This document shows positions 1 to 8,793 of a stretch of 64,000 nucleotides of DNA, piece by piece (within the stretch, counting starts at the first letter, position 1; every line of letters starts with the position of its first letter). This stretch comes from Chitinophagaceae bacterium UBA4407. GTDB lineage: Bacteria > Bacteroidota > Bacteroidia > Chitinophagales > Chitinophagaceae. The notes below the pieces were generated by a model. That model worked only from the letters and a program-made list of their open reading frames with translations. It ran no database searches and was not told the DNA's origin. The DNA is taken from the NCBI GenBank assembly GCA_002390845.1, contig DGQT01000067.1:1-64000 (forward strand), read 5' to 3'. The position numbers and the translations under genes are program-made.

Positions 1-15
1 TTTTTAAAGTTTGCC

Positions 16-212
16 GCTAACGGGCAGGGCTTGGCGTTGTTGGGGGATTTGAAAAACGTCCGCCCGGAACTGAAGCCCAATTGAAAAACTAATGTTGAAG
101 ATAACAACAAAAAGCCAAATAGAATTCCGTCAAGCTGGAACAAAAGCAAAATGGAAGTACAAATGTTGATTGTACTTCCGTCTGCCCCAATAACGCCAAA
201 CCCAATGTTAGC
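16..212. repeat. attC-like long imperfect palindrome, copy 1
   Basis: The ends are GCTAAC (16-21) and GTTAGC (207-212). The flanking stems 16-47 and 183-212 pair imperfectly around GGCGTTnTTGGGG, with extra unpaired bases on one side. A segment at 58-76 (GTCCGCCCGGAACTGAAGC) recurs exactly in the copy at 2742-2946, in the same orientation. An imperfect stem with bulges, a variable middle and same-direction copies separated by genes is what integron attC sites look like, but no integron integrase is visible and the core does not match GTTRRRY strictly. It fills the whole gene-free stretch 1-249. Confidence 0.6.
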
Positions 213-249
213 TGCATACCTTTCTTCTCGGGGTCGCTGTCTGCCGTTG

Positions 250-759
250 TTATTTAAGGTCTATGCCAAATGCTTTTGCCATTACGATTTGGTTAAAGTA
301 TTCAGTGTACTCAACCACTTTGCCATTTTCTAATTTGAACGTTCCCAAATAGTCGTTCTCATATTTGCCACCTGCTTTGATTTCAATTTCACCTTTGAAC
401 TTTACAAAGAAAAAGTTTGGGTCTTCGGTTGCAAGTATTTGTCTTGGAAACTTCATTTGTCCAAAGTTGGCAGTAAGTCCACTGTATTGTTTATAAATTC
501 CATCTGCACCGTCAAAACTTTTAGGAAAGCCTGCTGGTGAATATGGATTTAATTGTTTGCCGTTCTCGGCAAACACATCTTTCAGCATTTCAAACTTTTG
601 AGTTTCAAGTGCAACAAAGAAATTGTCCACTACTTTTCTGTTGCTTTCAATTAATGACTGGTTCATTGCTTTATTATTTTTAGTTGTTTTAGTTTTTGTT
701 GATTGTGCAGTTGCTGTAAATGAAGCAGCAAGCATAAAGATTATAAATAGATTTTTCAT
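250..759 (-). CDS. SnoaL/NTF2-like secreted protein
   Basis: A 169-aa protein beginning with a hydrophobic signal-like segment (residues 1-18, ending near TATAQS). The remainder, from about residue 35 (NRKVVDNFFVALETQ) to the end, has the length and pattern of a SnoaL/PhzB-type NTF2 fold: an N-terminal helix, a FAENG turn, then alternating strands ending in VVEYTEYFN. Such folds serve as small-molecule cyclases, isomerases or orphan binding domains, so the substrate cannot be told. A second Met at residue 32 would give a cytoplasmic form. It lies 5 bp downstream of the hydrolase gene on the same strand, so the two are probably co-transcribed. Confidence 0.7.
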   Translation of the reverse strand: MKNLFIIFMLAASFTATAQSTKTKTTKNNKAMNQSLIESNRKVVDNFFVALETQKFEMLKDVFAENGKQLNPYSPAGFPKSFDGADGIYKQYSGLTANFGQMKFPRQILATEDPNFFFVKFKGEIEIKAGGKYENDYLGTFKLENGKVVEYTEYFNQIVMAKAFGIDLK

Positions 760-764
760 TTTGT

Positions 765-1661
765 TTAATTGATTTGATTTTTGAAAAATACATTGATGGC
801 TGCAACGGCTTCTGTTACTTGTTTTGGCTGGTCGTAAAAGTCAAACTGTGTTCCTTCTGTCCAATGCAAAACTTTGTTGTCGTGTGGAATGTCGCCAAAG
901 AAACGTTTTACATAGTCGGCTAAAACTGCACCGTCTGAATGTATCATTAGTGTAGGCACTTGAATATTTTTTGCTACCGGCATTGGGTTAAAAGTTAACC
1001 AATCTTCCCAACTCATCACAGCAAATTTGTCTGCACTCCATTGTGGCACTGCTCCACGATTTGCATTAAGGTAATAATCGTATTCGCCAAACATTGCTGC
1101 TGTGTTGTCTGTTGTGCTTATTGATGGTATGTAAACAACTTCGCCACTTTCAGCAAATTTTTTCTTTGCTTCCTGTGCTTGTTTAATTCTTGTTTGCACA
1201 CCTTCTTCGCCACCATAAATTAGTTTTACCGCTTCGCCATCGTGAAGCCACGCTGCAATTGTTGCAAAGGCTTTTACCCTGTTGTCTTGTGCTGCCACAT
1301 TTGCCATATATCCTGAACTTGCACAAACAGAAGCTAAGAAAATATTGTTTGTGTCAACGCCTTGAACAGTTTGCAAATAAGTTACAGCATTTGTAAAGTC
1401 TGCAATTTTTGCTGCTGGGTTTTCCCAAAATCTTGGTTGTCCTTCGCTTTCTCCAAAATAACGTGGGTCAATTGCCAAAGTTATGAAGCCTTGCTTTGCC
1501 AATTCTTCGGCATATAAGCCACTCATTTGTTCTTTAACTGTTGTCCACGAACCACCAACTAAAATAGCAGGATACTTTTTAGTTTGGTCAAAATTGTCTG
1601 GTGTGTACAGGTTTCCAACCAATACTAAACCATCGCTGTTGAATTGAATTTTCTGTTTCAT
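765..1661 (-). CDS. alpha/beta hydrolase, dienelactone-hydrolase-like
   Basis: A 298-aa cytoplasmic protein with the alpha/beta-hydrolase layout: strand and oxyanion region YPAILVGGSWTTVKEQ (about 30-45), DPRYFGESEG (about 65), a nucleophile-elbow region ASVCASSGYMAN (about 110-121) and a late acid/His region (MIHSDGA, then HWTEGTQFDFYDQ). The elbow reads V-C-A-S-S-G, so Cys or Ser could be the nucleophile; related proteins of this type usually show G-x-C-A-S-x-G. Substrate unknown. It is followed 5 bp later by the SnoaL-like gene and preceded by a divergent-type AraC regulator on the same strand, suggesting one regulated unit. Confidence 0.8.
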   Translation of the reverse strand: MKQKIQFNSDGLVLVGNLYTPDNFDQTKKYPAILVGGSWTTVKEQMSGLYAEELAKQGFITLAIDPRYFGESEGQPRFWENPAAKIADFTNAVTYLQTVQGVDTNNIFLASVCASSGYMANVAAQDNRVKAFATIAAWLHDGEAVKLIYGGEEGVQTRIKQAQEAKKKFAESGEVVYIPSISTTDNTAAMFGEYDYYLNANRGAVPQWSADKFAVMSWEDWLTFNPMPVAKNIQVPTLMIHSDGAVLADYVKRFFGDIPHDNKVLHWTEGTQFDFYDQPKQVTEAVAAINVFFKNQIN

Positions 1662-1754
1662 TTTCTTTAAATTTTATTGTTTGAATTGATAACACAAAGA
1701 TGCAGCGACCAAATAGGGTGGCTGTAACGCAATTCAAAGCAAGAATGACAAAAT

Positions 1755-2654
1755 TCAAAGAATGTGCTTTTCCCGGTATTGTTGAGGGGTAAAAGTCGTT
1801 GCTTTTTTAAAGAAAGAGTTGAAATGGGTAGGCTCTGTAAAGCGAAGCCTGAAAGCGATTTCCTTAGCCGATAGGTTGGTTTGCCTAAGTAAAGACTTTG
1901 CTGAAACAAGTAATTGATTTTGTATAATGTTAGTAGCTGTTTTGCCTGTAATTCTTTTTACTACTGCATTTAAGTGGTTTGGATGAACCATTAATTTGTC
2001 TGCATAAAATGAAGGATAACGAATTTCCGTATCTGCTTCTTCATTTGTCATTAAGGTTTCTACTAACGATTGAAAACGGGAAACCAATAAAATATCTGCC
2101 GTTCGGTTGTCTTGGTTAGTGTCGTTATTTACAGTTGATTTGTCAAAGTAGCGTTTTGTTATCAGCAGCAAAAGCTGTGTGAAAGACTGAATAAAAAGAA
2201 ACTTGTCTTTATTTCCAGAGTGGTATTCGTCAAAGATTTGTTGAAAGAAATTGTTTGCAAGTTCAGCGTCTTCCTTTGGCAAGTTCATAGGTGAAACTGT
2301 GTCAAGCCTGAAAAAAGGAAAGTCAATAATGAAGTTTTGCCAACTTGGGTTTAGTCCTAAAAACTCTCTGTCAAAAATGATATACCAACCTTGCCAATCA
2401 GGTTTTATGTCCCACGTTATAATTTGGTAAGGGGAATTGAAAAATAAATTACTGTCAAGGAATTTGCCGTTTACTTCTGTATTGTCGCCTGAATTTTTTA
2501 AAGCAACTGCATAAAATTCGTGTCTGAAAGGTGGCTGTTTGAGGTTTACAGTTTTCGCATTATCCTCAAATTTTCTGATGTCAAAAAAAGGATGCTTTGG
2601 ACTGGGAATGTTTATTTCCTTGCAATAGTCTTGTATGGTTGTAATTGTTTTCAA
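1755..2654 (-). CDS. AraC-family transcriptional regulator
   Basis: A 299-aa protein with an N-terminal cupin-like sensing region (about 1-170) and a C-terminal AraC/XylS DNA-binding domain (about 195-298). The second helix-turn-helix is clear: LSAKEIAFRLRFTEPTHFNS followed by FFKKATTFTPQQYR. The first reads MVHPNHLNAVVKRITGKTA. The start is TTG; the next in-frame Met is more than 100 residues inside, so TTG is needed to keep the sensing domain. It sits 93 bp upstream of the hydrolase/SnoaL pair on the same strand and is its likely regulator. Effector unknown. Confidence 0.88.
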   Translation of the reverse strand: MKTITTIQDYCKEINIPSPKHPFFDIRKFEDNAKTVNLKQPPFRHEFYAVALKNSGDNTEVNGKFLDSNLFFNSPYQIITWDIKPDWQGWYIIFDREFLGLNPSWQNFIIDFPFFRLDTVSPMNLPKEDAELANNFFQQIFDEYHSGNKDKFLFIQSFTQLLLLITKRYFDKSTVNNDTNQDNRTADILLVSRFQSLVETLMTNEEADTEIRYPSFYADKLMVHPNHLNAVVKRITGKTATNIIQNQLLVSAKSLLRQTNLSAKEIAFRLRFTEPTHFNSFFKKATTFTPQQYREKHIL

Positions 2655-2741
2655 GCTATTGCAAAATTAATAAAGTGTGTCAAAATTGAAGTATTCGCAA
2701 TAAGTCTGTTTAATTAGCAGGGTATGTCCAATAGGGTTGCA

Positions 2742-2946
2742 GCTAACGTTCGAGGCTTTGTGCAGTTGGGGAATTGACCAACTGTCCGCCCGGAACTGAA
2801 GCTAAATTTATAACTAAAAGCCGAAGTTTAGAACTGATGCCCGGCAGAATTACGTCCGCTGAAACCAAAGCCTGGATATGCACTGCCGATGATTGCTTCA
2901 ACGTCATGCCCCAATTGCACAAAACCTTTTGTTGTACGCCGTTACT
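2742..2946. repeat. attC-like long imperfect palindrome, copy 2
   Basis: Begins GCTAACGTTCGAGG and ends GTTGTACGCCGTTA (2931-2944). The inner stems (CTTTGTGCAGTTGGGG near 2755-2771 and its complement near 2907-2924) pair, while one side carries several extra bases. It shares GTCCGCCCGGAACTGAAGC (2784-2802) with copy 1. The stop codon of the 175-aa gene (2942-2944) lies inside the terminal core, as in many integron cassettes. A 14-nt inverted copy of the terminal core, with one mismatch, lies beyond that gene's start at 3483-3496. Confidence 0.6.
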
Positions 2947-3469
2947 TATTTAAGTTGTCCACCGCTATTTTGTATTTTTTTAGGTAAGATGGTGGCAGTA
3001 AGTCCGTTTGTATTTGGTCAATATACTTAACGAAATTCGCATAGTCTTTTTGTGTCCAAGCTTTGTCTGCCTGGTCAATATTTTGCTGTTTAATTATTTG
3101 CTGAGTATAATTCCTTGATGCTTGAAGTGAATATTCATCAAGTGCCCTAAGAATTTTCGTGTCACCAGACAGAATATTTTTGCCAGAGCCTTTTAAGAAA
3201 GAAATTAAATTCTCAACTGTAAGTGTCGTTTGAAATTTAAAAGTATCGTCTTTAAAAAATTCTTGCACAACTTTAGGGGTCAACTCTGTTAGCGTATCTG
3301 TGCTCTGTCCAACCCAAATATTAAAGCAATACTCTAAATGGGAATATCCAATCCTTATTGTCGTAGTCTTTGATGTGTATTCGATTAAATTATGTCGGTT
3401 TAATTGAATTGAAAAACTATTTGATGAAAGTAATTCAGTTAATGGCTTTATGGCTTCTTCAAAGTTCAT
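2942..3469 (-). CDS. hypothetical protein, 175 aa
   Basis: I do not recognise this protein. It has no signal peptide or membrane segment. The N-terminal half (about 1-100) alternates strand-like segments (STKTTTIRIGYSHLEYCFNIWVG), and the C-terminal half (about 115-175) is helical and rich in Q, K and Y (NYTQQIIKQQNIDQADKAW). The gene is AT-rich, begins at ATG and is flanked by inverted copies of a 14-nt terminal core of the attC-like repeat (2931-2944 and 3483-3496). It therefore looks like a single-gene cassette acquired separately from its neighbours. Confidence 0.6.
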   Translation of the reverse strand: MNFEEAIKPLTELLSSNSFSIQLNRHNLIEYTSKTTTIRIGYSHLEYCFNIWVGQSTDTLTELTPKVVQEFFKDDTFKFQTTLTVENLISFLKGSGKNILSGDTKILRALDEYSLQASRNYTQQIIKQQNIDQADKAWTQKDYANFVKYIDQIQTDLLPPSYLKKYKIAVDNLNK

Positions 3470-3841
3470 AGATGGTCTGGTCTAATGGCGTACAACTCGC
3501 TAATATACGAAGGTTCGATTTTCTGTTCTTATTATATCTTCTTTATTAATACTTTATCCATAGAGCAATATTTTATACGAAAGTTTCCAACTTTCGCTTT
3601 TTGTATTATCGCTAAGCGACAATTGAAAATACGAAAGTTTTCATTGTACTTTTTACATGTTATTTTTATGCCGTTGGTCGCCTTCGCCCTCTTGTCCCCA
3701 CGAAACAGTTCTTCTAAATCTTCGCTTCAGTAAAAGCTGAATATATAATCCAACCGTACAAGTGAGTGACACAACAGGTGATGCCATGAAATACCAAAGC
3801 TGGTAACCCAAAATATTTTTTATACAAATCAGATGCTACCC
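3470..3841. other. gene-free stretch between orphan gene and arylsulfotransferase
   Basis: Holds the attC-like core remnant at 3483-3496, then an AT-rich stretch with three short repeats of the type TACGAAAGTTT/ACTTTCG (about 3577-3645), and from 3721 an R arm of the long palindrome family. I see no coding sequence with a start and a codon pattern I would trust. Confidence 0.5.
3721..3815 (-). repeat. solitary R arm of the long palindrome family
   Basis: Contains the inner motif (CTTCAGTAAAAGCTGAATATATAA) in pieces, core GTACAAGTGAGTGACACAA at 3756-3774 (TGTCACTCAC dialect), then GCCATGAAATACCAAAGC and a degraded outer end. It has no matching L arm in the window; a partner could lie left of position 1. 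Confidence 0.75.
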
Positions 3842-5374
3842 TTAGGGGTACAACGTAAGCCGTTCTGTTCTGTGGAAAGTGATGCCGTAAAAAGACTGCG
3901 GAGGTGTGAGCGTGGCTTCAAATAAAATATTTTGCGTGGCATAATCCAGCTCAACAACCTTACCGTAATTCGTTGTATTGTTAACCGCACCGGGAGAAAA
4001 AATTACATGATTAGCGGAGCTCAAAAAATCAACGTCTGAAACAATCTGCGAAAACGTAGCTGCGCCTCTTTCTTTTCCGTAAGCCCATATTTGCTTTACA
4101 GTTTTATTGGCAGCATTAATTTCAAATTCCACAGCACGGCTGTATTGCCCCGCGCCACTGAAGTTTCGGTTGTTTCCGCCATTATCAAAAAGCATCACAT
4201 GGCCATTGGGCATTAATAGTGGTGCATGCTGGTACCAGTTCCATTCAAAATCCGGATGATTGGTATTGCCATCAAGTACATCCTGGTCAGTAATGGGCTG
4301 ATTATTTTTGTCTAAAGGCTGGAGTAAAAAATTATTAAGATCGGCTCCGTTACCGGCAGCGCCCCAACCCTTATGACAACCCATTATCCAGACTACATTA
4401 TTGTTTTCGTCTAACTTTACAAGTGCCTGTGTTCTTCCGGAAATGATGATGGTATTGTCGCTTGCATCATAGATAATGGCATTAACATGTATCCAGTCAA
4501 CAAGATCAGTAGTTAGTGTTTGCCTGCTATATTGCAGTGACTGGTTAAGATTCCATGTTCTTATTATTTCTTTTGTGTTCCTGTCTATTTCAATAATATA
4601 ATCTTCTACGGTGCTGCTTCCCTGTTTGCTTATTGTAACTAAAAAATTACCGTTTGGTTTTTCCTGCACATTATGGTGAAACTGGTAGCCGGGAAACGTC
4701 CATGTATCAATGATCTTTCCAAGGAAATCCATTTCATAAATCGTATTCGAGTTTACATCCCCAAAATAAAGATTGCCATTCTGCAATCGTTCCATGCCAT
4801 CATCAAAAAATAAATTATTTAAAACAGTGCTTGTTCTGAAATCAAAATACCAGCGTATATCCCCGAATGCATCAAATATAAAAGGACTCTCGGGAAAGGG
4901 GTTATCCTTATAACCAAAATAACTTACCAGTGTCATTCCCGGTGCCATCAGTGCAGCGTTTTTACTGTTAATAGTAATTGCGGGGAAAGTTGCTGAAGGT
5001 AATGCTGATGTTTTTATGGTATAAGATTTACTGCCTAACACTAAACCACCCGCATCTTTAAAAGTAACCTCAACCGTATTATCATAATCAGCATATAAGC
5101 CCAGAACAGGAATATCATGTAAAGTATTTACATCGTCAAAATCTTTAAGCACATCACTTTCTGCTTCGTGTTTACCAACAACACGAATGGATATTTTTGT
5201 TGCTACAGATGTTTCAAGCGATATGGTTGCAGTAAGTGGCGAATAGGGGTTGAGTATTGTATGCTCATTGCTGATCGTTACGCTGCCACCGGGTTTCGAA
5301 ACATCTTTGCTTTTGCATGCCGCAAATAATACAATCAAAAAAAGTAAAACTGTTTGAAGTTTTAAATATTTCAT
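3842..5374 (-). CDS. arylsulfotransferase-family (ASST) lipoprotein
   Basis: A 510-aa protein with a lipoprotein signal ending in LFAACKS (lipobox Cys about residue 20), so probably anchored in the outer membrane. Residues about 30-125 form an N-terminal beta domain; about 140-505 fit the six-bladed propeller of the arylsulfotransferase family, with YQFHHNVQEKPNGN and WNWYQHAPLLMPNGHVMLFDNG carrying the usual conserved His residues. The family moves sulfuryl groups between phenolic compounds in the periplasm, though many Bacteroidota members have no tested activity. No sulfatase or DsbA-like partner lies nearby. Monocistronic. Confidence 0.82.
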   Translation of the reverse strand: MKYLKLQTVLLFLIVLFAACKSKDVSKPGGSVTISNEHTILNPYSPLTATISLETSVATKISIRVVGKHEAESDVLKDFDDVNTLHDIPVLGLYADYDNTVEVTFKDAGGLVLGSKSYTIKTSALPSATFPAITINSKNAALMAPGMTLVSYFGYKDNPFPESPFIFDAFGDIRWYFDFRTSTVLNNLFFDDGMERLQNGNLYFGDVNSNTIYEMDFLGKIIDTWTFPGYQFHHNVQEKPNGNFLVTISKQGSSTVEDYIIEIDRNTKEIIRTWNLNQSLQYSRQTLTTDLVDWIHVNAIIYDASDNTIIISGRTQALVKLDENNNVVWIMGCHKGWGAAGNGADLNNFLLQPLDKNNQPITDQDVLDGNTNHPDFEWNWYQHAPLLMPNGHVMLFDNGGNNRNFSGAGQYSRAVEFEINAANKTVKQIWAYGKERGAATFSQIVSDVDFLSSANHVIFSPGAVNNTTNYGKVVELDYATQNILFEATLTPPQSFYGITFHRTERLTLYP

Positions 5375-5469
5375 AATAGCACTTTTGTTACAGACTCAAA
5401 GCATCAAACATAATCAAAATTCTTTCATCAACAGGCTTAAGCAAGTAGTGTTTAATGAAGCATACAATT

Positions 5470-5621
5470 ATTGTCCGGGCTTTATGAATACTGCTCAGCA
5501 TCGTTGCGTCGCACACTTGGACATTCGGAACAGCGGTCGACTGTCGACCGAAGAATCGACAGTACAAGTGTGCGACGCAAGAAAGGCTTCATAGTAATTC
5601 ATCTGTTTGGCTCATAAAAAA
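5470..5621. repeat. complete long palindrome element
   Basis: L core at 5504-5520 (TTGCGTCGCACACTTGG), R core at 5562-5580, outer ends CCGGGCTTTATGAATA and TTTGGCTCATAAAAAA. The 40-bp loop carries GGTCGACTGTCGACC, a small perfect palindrome, and a partial copy of CGACAG. It sits between the arylsulfotransferase promoter region and the TonB receptor terminator. Confidence 0.88.
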
Positions 5622-5641
5622 CCCGGATAAAAATCCGGGTG
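5614..5641 (-). terminator. intrinsic terminator of the TonB receptor gene
   Basis: Read on the minus strand: ACCCGGAT, a TTTT loop, ATCCGGGT, then a run of T. The stem is 8 bp and perfect, 30 nt past the receptor stop codon. Confidence 0.85.
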
Positions 5642-5670
5642 ATTATTTATAAATCAAAAAAACGAACTTT

Positions 5671-7935
5671 TTATCTAAAGAAATACGAGAAACTTAGTTT
5701 GGCCGCGAACGGTGTGCCAGGGGTAAAGCAAATTTCATCCACGGGTTGTGCTTCGCCCTTTAAACGGGTTTCTGTATCGAACTGTGTTTCTTTCCATTTT
5801 GTGTTGAAGATATTGTTTACCACCAAACCGATCTCGTATTTCGGTTTTGTATAATTAAGCACCGCATCGGTAATAAAATAACCAACCGCTGTAAGGCTGT
5901 AATCTTCGTTGCCTGCACGGTCGCCAACATAACGGTAACGCAGGCTTCCGTTTAAACCATTTTTATTGGTATAAGTAACGCCGCCGGTACTTGTCCATAC
6001 TGGTGCAAGCGGAATATAATTTTCTCCTTTGGGGTCTTCAATGGAACGGCCATGCGCATAGTTTACATCCACATCAAAATACAAAGATTTAATGGGCTGG
6101 TAGCGGCCGGTAAAATCAAAACCTACGCGACGTGTTTTACTGCTGAATTCAACAAAGCCACCATCGCCGCTGTACACGAATTCCTGCTGCAGGTAGATGT
6201 ACCATATTGCTGCATTGATGATTACTTTTTTAGTGGGTTTAAACACCGTACCCAAATCTGCACTGTAGCAGGATGGTAAAGATTTGTAACCATTTTTTAC
6301 AACTACTTCCCGTGTATCATTTGAGTGATAACCTTTGCCGGTGGTAAGATAAAACTGTGCCTTATCGTTTACATGATAATAGAAGTTTAGTTTGGGGCTA
6401 AGGGTGTTATTGTTTGCTTTATAAATGCCAATACCGGGCAGCGTTGAATCGGCTGCAAGTTTGTTATTGTACTTATTATAAAATTGGTCGAAACGCAGGC
6501 CTGCATTGATACTGAAGTGTTGATTGAAAGCAAATGTCTCGCTTATATAAGGTGAGATACTTAACTCGGTAATATCGCCAAGTTTTATTGGGTTTAAAAC
6601 GGTATAACGGTCAACTGTATGAGAGAGTTCTGAATTGTGGGTCATATCAGAGCGAACGTTTATACCAGCTTCAGTGGTAATTTTTGTGCCGCCTGCATAA
6701 CCAACATGATTATAGCTGCCGTTGTAACCCATCAAATCCCTTGCTTCTTTCTGGCGTATTTCATCGCCATTAATTGTGTCAACCAAAAAGAAAGTAAAGT
6801 TGGTATGCAGATCAAAATGTGTATTTGAATAATACAACTGATTCTTTATAAGGTCGCCATTATTTAAAGAAGTAGTAAGCAGCGCATTTACATTGGTTCG
6901 GTAAGTTACGCCGCCTTCGAAAGGATCAATTGCACCGTAGAAACCTATGAGGCCATTATCAACTGCGCGGTCGGGTATTTGGCCGGATGCATCCCACTTG
7001 CTCCAGAAAGTTGTGGCAGATAAACTGAGGTAATTATGCTCCGATATTTTGCCGTTGTATTTTGTAAATAAATTAAAGCGTTTAAAATGTTGCGGGTTAT
7101 CGAAGTATGCATCAGAATACCTGTACTCACTCGCCACATACCACGATTGCTGTTTGTCTTTTGCTTTTGCATTCAACAGGTTGAACATGCCCAGCGCACG
7201 GTACGTATTAAACATACCCGCTTCTAATTTTATCGTGTTATTGGTAAGGGCATTTTTAGTATTAAAATCCACAAAACCTGTGGTAGCAAAATCGCCTTTG
7301 CTGGCGGTGTACGGGCCTTTTTTAAAATCAACTGTTTCTATTGTTTCAGGAATAATAAAATGACTGTCAGCAAAGCCCTGACCATGTGCATGGCTTACCA
7401 TGTTAATGGGCATACCATCTTCATCTAACCTGAAATCAGTACCGTGATCTGCATCAAAACCACGTAAAAAAATCTGTTCAGCTTTGCCGCCGCCTTGGTG
7501 CTGGCCTATTACAATTCCCGGAATAATACGCAATACTTCCTGCGAATTATTTACGCCGCGCATGGCAATATCTGTTCTGCTGATAGGCTTGTACTGATCG
7601 CCTGCATTGGCAATCACTGTTACATCCTGCAGCTCAATCTGTTTTTGTGTTATGGCTATTTTAATGAGTGTTTTAAAGTCAGCAACGGCAAAAGTTTCTA
7701 TGGCATAACCAATTGTGTTAACCATTACCGAAGTGCTGTTTTCATATTTGCCTTTAAACGTAAAACCGCCATTGGCATCCGTAATTACAGAAACGTTTGC
7801 AGGCAGCAAAGTAATGGTTGCGCCTTCAACCGGAAGGTTGTTTTTGCTATCAACAATATTGCCTTTTATCATAACCTGGCAAATGGCAGGAACAGATAAA
7901 AACAGCGCAATGATTATCTTAAAAATCTTGTACAT
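5671..7935 (-). CDS. TonB-dependent outer-membrane receptor with CarboxypepD_reg-like domain
   Basis: A 754-aa protein: signal peptide 1-19 (ending VPAICQ), carboxypeptidase-regulatory-like domain about 22-105, plug about 120-230 (RIIPGIVIGQHQGGGKAEQ, then LRGFDADHGTDF), and a 22-strand barrel to the C-terminal aromatic SFSYFFR. At 754 aa and without a SusD gene next to it, it is a classical siderophore/metal/cofactor-type receptor rather than a SusC glycan receptor. The plug motif VSHAHGQGFADSHF is rich in His, and the next gene upstream is also His-containing, which hints at a metal ligand. Ends with a strong terminator. Confidence 0.92.
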   Translation of the reverse strand: MYKIFKIIIALFLSVPAICQVMIKGNIVDSKNNLPVEGATITLLPANVSVITDANGGFTFKGKYENSTSVMVNTIGYAIETFAVADFKTLIKIAITQKQIELQDVTVIANAGDQYKPISRTDIAMRGVNNSQEVLRIIPGIVIGQHQGGGKAEQIFLRGFDADHGTDFRLDEDGMPINMVSHAHGQGFADSHFIIPETIETVDFKKGPYTASKGDFATTGFVDFNTKNALTNNTIKLEAGMFNTYRALGMFNLLNAKAKDKQQSWYVASEYRYSDAYFDNPQHFKRFNLFTKYNGKISEHNYLSLSATTFWSKWDASGQIPDRAVDNGLIGFYGAIDPFEGGVTYRTNVNALLTTSLNNGDLIKNQLYYSNTHFDLHTNFTFFLVDTINGDEIRQKEARDLMGYNGSYNHVGYAGGTKITTEAGINVRSDMTHNSELSHTVDRYTVLNPIKLGDITELSISPYISETFAFNQHFSINAGLRFDQFYNKYNNKLAADSTLPGIGIYKANNNTLSPKLNFYYHVNDKAQFYLTTGKGYHSNDTREVVVKNGYKSLPSCYSADLGTVFKPTKKVIINAAIWYIYLQQEFVYSGDGGFVEFSSKTRRVGFDFTGRYQPIKSLYFDVDVNYAHGRSIEDPKGENYIPLAPVWTSTGGVTYTNKNGLNGSLRYRYVGDRAGNEDYSLTAVGYFITDAVLNYTKPKYEIGLVVNNIFNTKWKETQFDTETRLKGEAQPVDEICFTPGTPFAAKLSFSYFFR

Positions 7936-7978
7936 ACAGTTTTAATTTTTGTACAGGTGAAGTATGAGATTGTTTATT

Positions 7979-8040
7979 TTGAGCCGGGCTGAAGTACTGC
8001 TATTAAACATCGTTGCGTCGCACTCTGGTACGTTCAGATC
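7979..8040 (+). repeat. L arm of the long palindrome family
   Basis: Outer end TTGAGCCGGGCTGAAGTACT, then TATTAAACATCG and core TTGCGTCGCACTCTGGTAC at 8013-8031. The R arm is at 8628-8766, so the 122-aa gene lies between the two arms. The remaining gap to 8151 holds only degraded sequence ending in CAGCCGGAATAAA. Confidence 0.85.
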
Positions 8041-8151
8041 TTGCCTGAACAGTTCAAGGTGCAGCTCCGTAACAAGACACTTGAATGCATCAATTTCACG
8101 TAACTAAAACAGCCGGAATAAATGTGTAACCGGATTTACAAAATGGGTGTA

Positions 8152-8520
8152 TTAAGCGAACCGGGGAGGGGGAGCATCTTTGGAGATCAGGATTCCCATA
8201 AGGTTATAAAGCAATGAAGAAGGATAATGTTTGTCAGCTTCGGTTAAAGTAAAACCGTTAGCAGCAGCTTCTTCTGAAACATGCACCGGAATTGGGTCTT
8301 GTGCTTTGGTGGTATGCTGGTTTTTGCTGGCATCATTGTCAGAGCCAGTAGTTGCGAGTTCTATTTCAACATGGTTATCGCCGTAAACTGCGTGTACTGT
8401 AGCAATATGTATAGCATCTTCAAAAGTGTGAGACAATGCATCGCTGATAACCGGGATAAGCGGTTTAAACATTACCGTAAGGTAAAGTAACATCAGATAA
8501 TATGCAATGGGAAATCTCAT
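8152..8520 (-). CDS. small membrane-anchored protein, 122 aa
   Basis: One hydrophobic segment at residues 4-22 (IAYYLMLLYLTVMFKPLIPV) followed by an exported, acidic and His-containing region (ALSHTFEDAIHIATVHAVYGDNHVEIELA) and a proline-rich tail (SKDAPPPRFA). Proteins of this shape, with HYPSSLLYNL near the end, are found next to metal-uptake or efflux genes in Bacteroidota; that link is from memory and unproven here. It is on the same strand as the TonB receptor 216 bp away, with an L arm between them, so it is probably transcribed separately. Confidence 0.6.
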   Translation of the reverse strand: MRFPIAYYLMLLYLTVMFKPLIPVISDALSHTFEDAIHIATVHAVYGDNHVEIELATTGSDNDASKNQHTTKAQDPIPVHVSEEAAANGFTLTEADKHYPSSLLYNLMGILISKDAPPPRFA

Positions 8521-8627
8521 TTGTTCTTTCTGGCTTAAGCATAAATACGGATAAAAGCTTTGGGTGGATTTAATTTAAAATTCTTTTCCTTCCCGCCGTT
8601 GTGCGTATCTCCACGCAACACCTGTGC

Positions 8628-8766
8628 TTCACTCTACGCTTCGGTAAAGCCCAATATATAATCCAACCGTACAAGTGTGCGACCCCGAGTTCCGTCGCTG
8701 CGCTCCTCGTCGGGGCAGGCGCAAGAAAAGCTTTATAGAAATACTTGTGTCTGGCCTAAAAAAATT
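8628..8766 (-). repeat. R arm with nested GC-rich palindrome
   Basis: Inner motif CGGTAAAGCCCAATATATAA, core start GTACAAGTGTGCGA (8669-8682). The core is then interrupted by about 40 bp of GC-rich sequence (CCCCGAGTTCCGTCGCTGCG, then CTCCTCGTCGGGG) before it resumes as CGCAAG and the outer arm to GGCCTAAAAAAA. The same nested module interrupts L arms at 13526 and 49128 at the same position. Confidence 0.85.
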
Positions 8767-8793
8767 CTTTTATGGTGATGACTTTGCCTGCAT

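Noticed and set aside
5385..5594. Short open frames inside palindrome elements (for example 5385-5594, 30454-30750, 39366-39641, 54237-54500)
   Set aside because: They run through repeat arms, often ending in the same C-D-A-T residues coded by the core, and have no homology-like pattern. The frame at 39366 runs across two tRNA genes.
5671..7935. SusC-type glycan receptor
   Set aside because: Too short (754 aa against about 1000), no SusD gene adjacent, and the plug lacks SusC-like wording.
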